From an uncultured Ruminococcus sp. (GTDB lineage: Bacteria > Bacillota_A > Clostridia > Oscillospirales > Acutalibacteraceae), in NCBI GenBank assembly GCA_902798605.1, contig CADBXH010000129.1, positions 1 to 7,155 of the forward strand: DNA of 7,155 nt, read 5' to 3'. The translations under genes and the position numbers were made by a program. Below are positions 1 to 5,811 of this stretch, piece after piece (position 1 is the first letter of the stretch; each line of letters begins with the position of its first letter). The notes under the pieces are model-generated. The model did no database searches and was not told the origin of the DNA. It was given only the letters and a program-made list of their open reading frames with translations.

Positions 1-1128
1 CTCAAGGACGGCGTTATCACAAACGACAACAGGATCCAGGCAGCTTTACCCACAATCAAAAAGCTTATCGCAGACGGCGGCAAGGTTATCCTCTGCTCTC
101 ACCTCGGCAAGCCCAAAAACGGCCCCGAAGAAAAGTTCAGCCTCGCTCCCGCGGCAGCTCGTCTCTCAGAGCTTCTCGGTCAGGAAGTCGTATTCGCAAA
201 CGACGATGAGGTCGTAGGCGAAAACGCAAAGAAGGCTGTTGCCGAAATGAAGGACGGCGACGTTGTACTTCTCCAGAACACACGCTTCAGAAAAGAAGAG
301 ACAAAGAACCTTGAGCCCTTCTCGGCTGAGCTCGCTTCACTCGCGGACGTATTCGTAATGGACGCTTTCGGTTCGGCTCACCGCGCTCACTGCTCAACAG
401 CGGGCGTTACAGACCACATCAAGGACACAGCCGTAGGTTATCTTATGCAGAAAGAGATCAACTACCTCGGCAACGCTGTAGAAACTCCCGTTCGTCCCTT
501 CGTTGCTATCCTCGGCGGCGCAAAGGTAGCGGACAAGCTCAACGTTATCTCTAACCTCCTCGAGAAGTGCGACACGCTCATCATCGGCGGCGGTATGGCA
601 TACACCTTCCTCAAGGCTCAGGGCAAAGAGGTCGGTAAGTCGCTCGTAGACGACACAAAGATCGACTACTGCAAGGAAATGATCAAAAAGGCTGAGGATC
701 TCGGCAAGCAGCTCCTCCTCCCCGTTGACACAACGATCGCGGCTTCATTCCCCGATCCCATTGACGGACCTATCGACGTAGAGGTTGTTGACGTTGACTC
801 CATCCCGGCTGATATGGAAGGCCTCGACATCGGCGACAAGACTCAGGCTCTCTTTGCAGACGCCGTAAAGAACGCCAAGACCGTTGTTTGGAACGGACCT
901 ATGGGCGTATTTGAGAACCCGACCTTAGCTGCCGGTACAATCGCCGTAGCAAAAGCTCTCGCAGAGACAGACGCTACAACTATCATCGGCGGCGGCGACA
1001 GCGCGGCTGCTGTTATCCAGCTCGGTTTTGCCGATAAGATGAGCCACATCTCAACAGGCGGCGGCGCTTCTCTCGAATACCTTGAGGGCAAGACCCTCCC
1101 GGGCATCGCGGTCATCGCGGATAAATGA
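1..1128 (+). CDS. pgk: Phosphoglycerate kinase, 5' end missing
   Basis: Cytoplasmic glycolytic enzyme that transfers the acyl phosphate of 1,3-bisphosphoglycerate to ADP, giving 3-phosphoglycerate and ATP. The frame is open from base 1 (first residues [12 protein letters not shown]), so the gene starts upstream of the window. 375 residues are visible against roughly 395-400 for the family, so only the first 20-25 residues, including the NVP segment, are missing. Visible family motifs are SHLGKPKN (97-120, substrate region; Lys where many homologues have Arg), [11 protein letters not shown] (from about 277), [10 protein letters not shown] (361-390), GGAKVADKL in the hinge region, NGPMGVFEN (892-918) and the nucleotide loop GGGDSAAA (988-1011). 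The stop is TGA at 1126-1128. It is the first visible gene of a pgk-tpiA-gpmI run; in Clostridia a glyceraldehyde-3-phosphate dehydrogenase gene commonly precedes it, but that cannot be seen here. The internal ATG at 247 is not the start, because conserved PGK sequence continues upstream of it. Confidence 0.98.
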   Translation, partial: LKDGVITNDNRIQAALPTIKKLIADGGKVILCSHLGKPKNGPEEKFSLAPAAARLSELLGQEVVFANDDEVVGENAKKAVAEMKDGDVVLLQNTRFRKEETKNLEPFSAELASLADVFVMDAFGSAHRAHCSTAGVTDHIKDTAVGYLMQKEINYLGNAVETPVRPFVAILGGAKVADKLNVISNLLEKCDTLIIGGGMAYTFLKAQGKEVGKSLVDDTKIDYCKEMIKKAEDLGKQLLLPVDTTIAASFPDPIDGPIDVEVVDVDSIPADMEGLDIGDKTQALFADAVKNAKTVVWNGPMGVFENPTLAAGTIAVAKALAETDATTIIGGGDSAAAVIQLGFADKMSHISTGGGASLEYLEGKTLPGIAVIADK

Positions 1129-1153
1129 TTTAAGCAACGTTTCCCGGCAATTC

Positions 1154-1232
1154 GTAGGGGCGGACCCATGTGTCCGCCCGCTATAAGCCAAACGTTTGTA
1201 AAAAACGGGCGGACACACGGGTCCGCCCCTAC
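1154..1232. repeat. Intergenic palindromic repeat A (27-bp arms, nested hairpins)
   Basis: Left arm 1154-1180 and right arm 1206-1232 are inverted copies matching at 26 of 27 positions (A1168 opposite C1218 is the only mismatch), separated by 25 bp. Each arm is itself a palindrome: GGGCGGAC, 6 bp, GTCCGCCC (1158-1165/1172-1179 and 1207-1214/1221-1228). The DNA or RNA could therefore form one long hairpin or two short ones. The ends are GTAGGGGCG and CGCCCCTAC. CAATTC precedes the left end and ATTG follows the right end, so the symmetry extends imperfectly outwards. It sits in the pgk-tpiA gap, starting 25 bp after the pgk stop. No T-run follows, so it does not look like an intrinsic terminator. 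A role in mRNA processing or stability, or a mobile miniature element, are both possible; neither is shown. Confidence 0.9.
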
Positions 1233-1233
1233 A

Positions 1234-1261
1234 TTGATAATCAACACAACACAGTTATATT
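1234..1261 (+). promoter_or_regulatory. Possible weak internal promoter before tpiA
   Basis: TTGATA (1234-1239) and TATATT (1256-1261) each match the sigma-A consensus at five of six positions with a 16-bp spacer. It begins just outside repeat A. The predicted start near 1268 would fall at the ribosome binding site, leaving a leader of only about 15 bases, so this may be chance in a short AT-rich gap. Confidence 0.25.
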
Positions 1262-1267
1262 ATTCTT

Positions 1268-1274
1268 GAAAGGA
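1268..1274 (+). promoter_or_regulatory. Ribosome binding site deciding the tpiA start
   Basis: GAAAGGA lies 3 bases before the ATG at 1278 and 9 bases before the in-frame ATG at 1284. Three bases is shorter than usual, so 1284 is the favoured start. The same GAAAGGA occurs before gpmI at 2171-2177 with a 7-base spacer. Confidence 0.7.
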
Positions 1275-1283
1275 ATTATGATT

Positions 1284-2051
1284 ATGGATAAAGCTAAAAG
1301 AAAAGCTATCATCGCGGGCAACTGGAAGATGAACAAAACTCCCAGCGAGGCTACCGCTTTACTTAACGCGATCACTCCCCTCGTGGCTGACGCCGATTGC
1401 GAGGTCATCGCGTGCGTTCCCTATGTTGACATCGCTGCTGCGGTCGAGGCTGTAAAGGGCACTAACGTAAAGATCGGCGCTGAAAACTGCCACTGGGCAG
1501 AGAGCGGCGCTTTCACCGGCGAGATCTCGACCGGTATGCTCAAGGAGATAGGCGTTGAGTACGTTGTGCTCGGCCACTCCGAGAGACGCCAGTACTTCGG
1601 CGAGACAGACGAGACCGTAAACAAGAGAACCAAGGCTGCGCTTGCGGCAGGCTTAAAGCCCATCGTATGCGTTGGCGAGCTTCTTTGGGAGCGCGAGTGC
1701 GACATCACCGAGGAAGTCATCGCGCGCCAGATCAAGCTTGATCTCTGGGACGTTACCGAGGACGAGCTCAAAAACGTAGTTATCGCTTACGAGCCTGTTT
1801 GGGCTATCGGCACAGGCAAAACCGCTACCGCCGACCAGGCAGAGGAAGTATGCGCGTTCATCCGCGCTCAACTCGCTAAGCTCTACAATCAGGCAGCAGC
1901 CGACGCCGTTACCATCCAGTACGGCGGTTCAATGAACGACGGCAACGCCGACGAGCTTCTCTCTAAAGTCAATGTTGACGGCGGACTCATCGGCGGAGCT
2001 TCTCTCGTAGCAGAGAAATTCGCGGCAATCGTTAAGGCTGCAAGCAAATAA
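1284..2051 (+). CDS. tpiA: Triosephosphate isomerase
   Basis: Interconverts dihydroxyacetone phosphate and glyceraldehyde 3-phosphate in the cytoplasm; acts as a dimeric TIM barrel in this family. From the ATG at 1284 the protein has 255 residues, normal for bacterial TIM. The catalytic set is complete: N13 and K15 in GNWKMN, H98 in VVLGHSERR, E170 in AYEPVWAIGTGKTA (the last part is the mobile loop 6). The phosphate-binding ends YGGSMNDGNADELL and DGGLIGGASL are at about 213-240. An alternative start at 1278 would add two residues (MI); 1284 is preferred for its ribosome binding site spacing. The open frame extends upstream to 1170, but that part is translated repeat A and is not coding. Second visible gene of the glycolytic operon, with 155 bp after pgk and 133 bp before gpmI, both gaps occupied by palindromic repeats. 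No defect seen. Confidence 0.97.
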   Translation: MDKAKRKAIIAGNWKMNKTPSEATALLNAITPLVADADCEVIACVPYVDIAAAVEAVKGTNVKIGAENCHWAESGAFTGEISTGMLKEIGVEYVVLGHSERRQYFGETDETVNKRTKAALAAGLKPIVCVGELLWERECDITEEVIARQIKLDLWDVTEDELKNVVIAYEPVWAIGTGKTATADQAEEVCAFIRAQLAKLYNQAAADAVTIQYGGSMNDGNADELLSKVNVDGGLIGGASLVAEKFAAIVKAASK

Positions 2052-2060
2052 GTTTTCAAT

Positions 2061-2170
2061 TGTAGGGGCGTGCATTGAAATTCCCCTGTCAGGGGAAATG
2101 CCGCGTTAAGCGGCAAAAGGGTTGCCGACCGGCTACGGTCGCCCGCGGGCGACCATTGGTCGCCCCTACA
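2061..2170. repeat. Intergenic palindromic repeat B, same ends as repeat A
   Basis: A 110-bp element bounded by perfect 10-bp inverted ends TGTAGGGGCG (2061-2070) and CGCCCCTACA (2161-2170). Inside are several hairpins: TTCCCCT/AGGGGAA (2081-2087/2091-2097, loop GTC) extended by GCAT/ATGC; GCCGC/GCGGC (2100-2104/2110-2114); CGACCG/CGGTCG (2126-2131/2136-2141); and a perfect 18-bp palindrome at 2137-2154 centred on GCCCGCGGGC, whose GGTCGCCC half recurs at 2158-2165. It begins 9 bp after the tpiA stop and ends exactly at the gpmI ribosome binding site. The interior is unlike repeat A; the shared part is the outer 9 bp, plus CAATT at the left border (2057-2061 here, 1148-1152 in repeat A). No T-run follows, so termination is not indicated. 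Function unknown. Confidence 0.88.
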
Positions 2171-2177
2171 GAAAGGA
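2171..2177 (+). promoter_or_regulatory. Ribosome binding site of gpmI, abutting repeat B
   Basis: GAAAGGA with a 7-base spacer to the ATG at 2185 fixes the gpmI start. It starts on the base after the right end of repeat B, so the hairpin side of the repeat could influence access of ribosomes to this site; that effect is inference only. Confidence 0.8.
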
Positions 2178-2184
2178 AATTCGT

Positions 2185-3705
2185 ATGAAAAAACCTATGC
2201 TTTTAATGATTCTTGACGGCTTCGGCGTGGGCAAAAAGGGCGAGGAAAAGGCTAACGCCATCCTTGCCGCCAACACCCCGAATCTCGATAAATTCTTTGC
2301 CGAAAATCCGCTGACTCAGATCGGCGCGTCGGGTATGGACGTAGGTCTGCCGGACGGTCAGATGGGCAACAGCGAGGTCGGCCACACCAACATCGGCGCC
2401 GGCAGGATCGTCTATCAGGAGCTCACAAGGATCACAAAAACTATAAATGAGGACAAGCTAAAGGACGTTGAGCCAATCGTTACCGCTATGGACAACGCGC
2501 TTGAAAAGGGAAGCTCGCTCCACCTTATGGGTCTGCTCTCCCCCGGCGGCGTTCACAGCCATATGACCCACCTCTACGGTATTCTCGAGCTCGCCAAAAA
2601 GAAGGGCTTAAAGGACGTTTATATCCACGCCTTCCTCGACGGACGTGACGTACCTCCCTCATCGGCGGCGGGCTATATTGAGGAATGTATGGCAAAGCTC
2701 GATGAGATCGGCGTAGGCAAGATCGCCACAGTTATGGGTCGTTACTACGCAATGGACAGAGATAACCGCTGGGAGCGCGTAGAAAAGGCGTATGCCGCTA
2801 TGGTCTACCGCGAGGGCGTTGAGGCTGAGTGCCCCGTCTGCGCGGTCAAAAAGAGCTATGAGGACGGCGTTACCGACGAGTTCGTTATCCCCGCGGTCAT
2901 CAAGGGCGGCAAGGCGATCAAGGCTGACGACAGCGTTATCTTCTACAACTTCCGCCCCGACAGAGCGCGCGAGATCACAAGAACTCTTGTCGATCCCGAC
3001 TTTACGGGCTTTGAGAGGAGAGGCGGCTTGTTCCCGCTCTACTATGTATGTATGACCCAGTACGACGCTACTATGCCCAACGTTGAGGTAGCTTTCAAGC
3101 CCCAGACGCTCATTAACACCATGGGCGAATACATCAGCTCGCTCGGTATGAAGCAGTTGAGGATAGCCGAGACTGAAAAGTACGCTCACGTCACCTTCTT
3201 CTTCAACGGCGGCGTTGAGAAGCAGTACGACGGCGAGGACAGGATCCTTGTAAAATCCCCCTCGGTAGCTACATATGACCTGCAGCCCGAGATGAGCGCC
3301 TACATCGTCACCGACAAGCTGCTCCCCGCTATCGAGAGCGGCAAGTACGATATGATAGTCCTCAACTTCGCTAACTGCGATATGGTAGGCCACACAGGCG
3401 TATTTGAGGCGGCTGTAAAGGCTGTTGAGGCTGTTGACGAATGCGTTGGCAAGGTCATAAGCGCGGTTCTCGCACAGGGCGGCGCAGCGATCATAACCGC
3501 CGACCACGGCAACGCCGACAAGATGATAGACTCCGACGGCGAGCCCTTTACGGCGCACACCACAAACCCCGTTCCCTTCTGCGTTATCGGTTACGACTGC
3601 GAGCTCAGAGAAGGCGGAGTTTTGGCGGATATAGCCCCGACTATGCTTAAAATCATGAACCTCGACCAACCCGAGGAAATGAGCGGAAAGTCGATAATTA
3701 TTTAA
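2185..3705 (+). CDS. gpmI: 2,3-bisphosphoglycerate-independent phosphoglycerate mutase
   Basis: Interconverts 3- and 2-phosphoglycerate in the cytoplasm through a phosphoserine intermediate, using two metal ions (usually Mn2+). The 506-residue length is typical of the family. Phosphatase-like domain: D11 in ILDGFG, the nucleophile S63 in [15 protein letters not shown]399 and H403 in [10 protein letters not shown]440 and H441 in TADHGNAD, H458 in TAHTTNPVP. Inserted phosphotransferase domain: H124 in [10 protein letters not shown]154 and D155 in [10 protein letters not shown]186 and R192 in [13 protein letters not shown]257 and R260 in NFRPDRARE, and K332 in AETEKYAH near the hinge. The full catalytic set is present. 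The start is set by GAAAGGA seven bases upstream; the open frame continues upstream to 2122, but that is translated repeat B. A TAA is followed directly by an in-frame TAG (TAATAG), then a terminator, so this is the last gene of the operon here. Enolase, often next in Firmicutes, is absent. Confidence 0.98.
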   Translation: MKKPMLLMILDGFGVGKKGEEKANAILAANTPNLDKFFAENPLTQIGASGMDVGLPDGQMGNSEVGHTNIGAGRIVYQELTRITKTINEDKLKDVEPIVTAMDNALEKGSSLHLMGLLSPGGVHSHMTHLYGILELAKKKGLKDVYIHAFLDGRDVPPSSAAGYIEECMAKLDEIGVGKIATVMGRYYAMDRDNRWERVEKAYAAMVYREGVEAECPVCAVKKSYEDGVTDEFVIPAVIKGGKAIKADDSVIFYNFRPDRAREITRTLVDPDFTGFERRGGLFPLYYVCMTQYDATMPNVEVAFKPQTLINTMGEYISSLGMKQLRIAETEKYAHVTFFFNGGVEKQYDGEDRILVKSPSVATYDLQPEMSAYIVTDKLLPAIESGKYDMIVLNFANCDMVGHTGVFEAAVKAVEAVDECVGKVISAVLAQGGAAIITADHGNADKMIDSDGEPFTAHTTNPVPFCVIGYDCELREGGVLADIAPTMLKIMNLDQPEEMSGKSIII

Positions 3706-3706
3706 T

Positions 3707-3734
3707 AGTTAAGAGTTATGAGTTGAGAGTTGAG
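3707..3734. repeat. Four tandem heptamers (AGTTNNG) after gpmI
   Basis: AGTTAAG, AGTTATG, AGTTGAG, AGTTGAG run head to tail, and an AGTTTTT follows directly. The third and fourth units are identical, so both can supply the left arm of the terminator that follows. The array starts on the last two bases of the TAATAG double stop. Cause and function are unknown; replication slippage at the terminator arm is a simple explanation. Confidence 0.75.
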
Positions 3735-3758
3735 AGTTTTTCTCGCTCTCAACTTTTT
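3728..3758 (+). terminator. Rho-independent terminator of the glycolytic operon
   Basis: AGTTGAGAG (3728-3736) pairs perfectly with CTCTCAACT (3746-3754), giving a 9-bp stem with a 9-base loop, followed by a run of Ts (3754-3758). A second register using 3721-3729 as the left arm is possible because of the heptamer repeat. It lies 22 bp after the gpmI stop, and separates the glycolytic genes from the ABC transporter genes. The minus-strand side has no T-run, so it appears to work in one direction. Confidence 0.85.
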
Positions 3759-3780
3759 ATTGCCAATAACAGGTAAAAAC

Positions 3781-3913
3781 AAGGGCATTAAGGGCAAAAA
3801 GGGAACGTTTTTAAACTTCTCAGCGGATTTTAAACATAGTAGTATTAGATTATAGTAATAAAAAAACTGTAAATGGAATTGAAAAAGATGCCCTTTTTGC
3901 CTTTAATGCCCTT
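3781..3913. repeat. 133-bp segment bounded by 23-bp inverted repeats
   Basis: Arms 3781-3803 and 3891-3913 (AAGGGCATTA... and ...TAATGCCCTT) are inverted at 22 of 23 positions. The single difference (G3792 opposite T3902) would be a G-U pair in RNA, so a transcript could form an unbroken 23-bp helix. The 87-bp interior is AT-rich and has no credible gene. AAC flanks both sides (3778-3780 and 3914-3916), which could be a 3-bp target duplication or chance. It lies downstream of the terminator and upstream of the ABC promoter. It shares no sequence with repeats A and B. A miniature transposable element or a regulatory palindrome are both possible. Confidence 0.85.
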
Positions 3914-3927
3914 AACTATTATCCATC

Positions 3928-3956
3928 TTGAAGTAACACGCATTATAATGTATAAT
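3928..3956 (+). promoter_or_regulatory. Sigma-A-type promoter for the ABC exporter genes
   Basis: TTGAAG (3928-3933) and TATAAT (3951-3956) are separated by 17 bp, the optimal spacing. Another TATAAT at 3944-3949 is too close to this -35 element. Transcription should start near 3963-3964, leaving a leader of about 21 bases with a GAGG ribosome binding site (3974-3977) seven bases before the ATG at 3985. The leader is too short to hold an attenuator or riboswitch. Confidence 0.8.
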
Positions 3957-4610
3957 ATACCCATAATCTTAATGAGGTATTTTAATGTTCAAGCTTAGAC
4001 GATTCTTAACTGACTATAAAAAAGAATGTATTATCGGGCCCTTGTGCAAGCTGTTCGAGGCAATACTCGAGCTTTTTGTTCCGCTGGTCATGGCGAACAT
4101 AATCGACGTGGGCATAAATCAGCTCCACGACACGGGCTATGTTCTCAAAATGGGCTTGGTGCTTGTTGGATTGGCGGCAACGGGGCTTACGAGCGCGCTG
4201 TTCTGCCAGTACTTCGCGAGCAAGGCTTCTCAGGGTGCGGGCACAAAAATACGCCGCGCGCTGTTTGAGCACATCAACTCGCTGTCGCACGCGGAGCTTG
4301 ACAGGCTCACCACCCCGTCGCTTATCACGCGGATAACGAACGACACCAACCGCGTCCAGCAGAACATCGCTATGATAATCCGCCTGCTGACCCGCGCGCC
4401 GTTCATAATCATCGGCTCGCTTGTTATGGCAATGACGATCAATTTGAAAATGTCGCTGATATTCTTCGTCGCGGCTGTGCTGATCGGCATAACGCTCTAC
4501 CTTGTTATGACAAGGACGATCCCGATGTTCAAGGCGATACAGACAAAGCTCGACAAAATCAGCCTGCTCACGCGCGAGAACCTCTCGGGCAACAGGGTGA
4601 TAAGGGCTTT

Positions 4611-4624
4611 TTCGCGCTTCGCGC
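4611..4624. repeat. 7-bp perfect tandem duplication causing the frameshift
   Basis: TTCGCGC is present twice in direct contact (4611-4617 and 4618-4624). With both copies, the reading runs RAFSRFAPKAG and stops at 4651. With one copy, it reads RAFSRQKQECERVNDA, which is the usual RAF(S/N)RQ pattern following transmembrane helix 4 in these exporters, and stays open to 5815. Seven bases is one more than a multiple of three, exactly the shift needed. Confidence 0.85.
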
Positions 4625-5149
4625 CAAAAGCAGGAGTGCGAGCGCGTAAATGACGCGACCGACGACCTCGCCAAGGCTTCGATCAGGGCGAGTGCGCTTT
4701 CGGCTCTGCTCAACCCGATAACCTACGCGGTCACGAACATCGCAATAATCTTTATCGTCTGGTTCGGCGCGGTCAACGTGAACATCGGCGAGATGAGCAC
4801 GGGCGACATCGTTGCGCTCGTCAGCTATATGACGCAGATTTTGCTTGCTATGATCGTCGTGGCGAACCTTGTTTTGCTGATGACCCAGGGCAGCGCGTCC
4901 GCCGCGAGGATAAACGAGGTGCTCGAAACCGAGCCCGGCGTTAAGGAGAAAACCAAAGATTATATTTCTATTAAAGAAAATAGCCCGAAGATAGAATTCA
5001 AACACGTGAGCTTCGGCTATTCAGACGGCAAGGACGTGCTGACGGACATCAGTTTTAAAATCGAGCGCGGTCAGACCGTAGGGATCATCGGCACAACTGG
5101 CTGCGGAAAGAGCACGCTCGTAAACCTTATCCCGAGATTCTATGACATC

Positions 5150-5250
5150 GGGGAGCCCCCGCGGGCAATTCGGGAAGATAGGTCGGAGCTTTCCAATGAC
5201 CCGGGTTCCCGACAATCATCGTCAGCTGACGAAAACGCTTCTTGCAGCGC
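5150..5250 (+). other. In-frame extra segment (about 30 aa) in the ATPase domain, rich in palindromes
   Basis: Between RFYD and DGVDV the protein has 38 residues, whereas the partner subunit in this same window has 8 (LDSGRIYL, between RFYE and DGVDV). The excess of 30 residues corresponds to about 90 bp; exact borders cannot be fixed. The encoded stretch is hydrophilic and Ser/Arg/Glu/Asp-rich, with no recognised domain. Its DNA holds GGGG/CCCC (5150-5153/5156-5159), TCGGGAA/TTCCCGA (5170-5176/5206-5212), CCCGGG (5200-5205) and a perfect 14-bp palindrome TCGTCAGCTGACGA (5219-5232). It lies on the loop after the Walker A helix, where insertion might be tolerated. This may be a palindromic element inserted in-frame; that is inference. 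Confidence 0.65.
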
Positions 5251-5811
5251 GGTCTACGTTGACGGCGTTGATGTGCGCGAGTACCCCTTTGTGCAATTGA
5301 GGGAGCCGATCGGGATAGTTCCGCAAAAGAGCGTGCTGTTCAGCGGCACAATACGCGAAAACCTGAGTTGGCGCTCAAAGGCGACCGACGACGAGCTTTG
5401 GCAGGCGCTTAAAACCGCTCAGGCTTTTGACTTTGTCAGCAAGCTGCCGAACGGGCTCGACTCCAAGGTTGAGCAGGGCGGCAGGAACTTTTCGGGCGGT
5501 CAGCGGCAGAGGCTGTGCATTGCGAGGGCGATCGTCGGCGATCCCGAGCTGCTGATTTTGGACGACAGTTTTTCGGCTCTCGACTTCGCGACCGACGCGG
5601 CTCTGCGCAAGGCTTTGGCTGAGCAAAAGCGGGAGTCAACGGTCATCATAGTCACCCAGCGGTGCTCGACCATCAAGAACGCCGACCTGATTCTTGTACT
5701 CAGCGACGGCGAGCTCGCGGGCGCAGGCACTCACGATGAGCTGTTTGAAAATTGCTCCGTATACCGTGAAATCTGCTTATCCCAATTGAGTGATAAGGAG
5801 GCTGATGCAAA

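Noticed and set aside
1154..1232. Repeat A as a CRISPR unit, or as a rho-independent terminator of pgk.
   Set aside because: There is a single inverted pair, not a regular direct-repeat array, and no T-run follows the hairpin.
843..1247. Minus-strand open frame of 134 codons with GADPCVRP and GGHMGPPLR peptides.
   Set aside because: It is the complement of pgk plus translated repeat A. These peptides come from the palindrome arms and are not evidence of a gene.
2659..3669. Long minus-strand open frame (336 codons) opposite gpmI.
   Set aside because: gpmI on the + strand has every catalytic residue of its family; the reverse frame has no recognisable domain and reflects codon bias.
1..3705. 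A novel system hidden in the glycolytic segment.
   Set aside because: All three enzymes are full or near-full length with standard motifs and in a common gene order; only the intergenic repeats are unusual.
3963..3984. Riboswitch or attenuator in the exporter leader.
   Set aside because: The leader from the predicted start is only about 21 bases, too short for such a structure.
4600..4653. Programmed ribosomal frameshifting in the exporter gene.
   Set aside because: No convincing +1 slippery site or stimulatory structure is seen, and the 7-bp duplication explains the shift completely.
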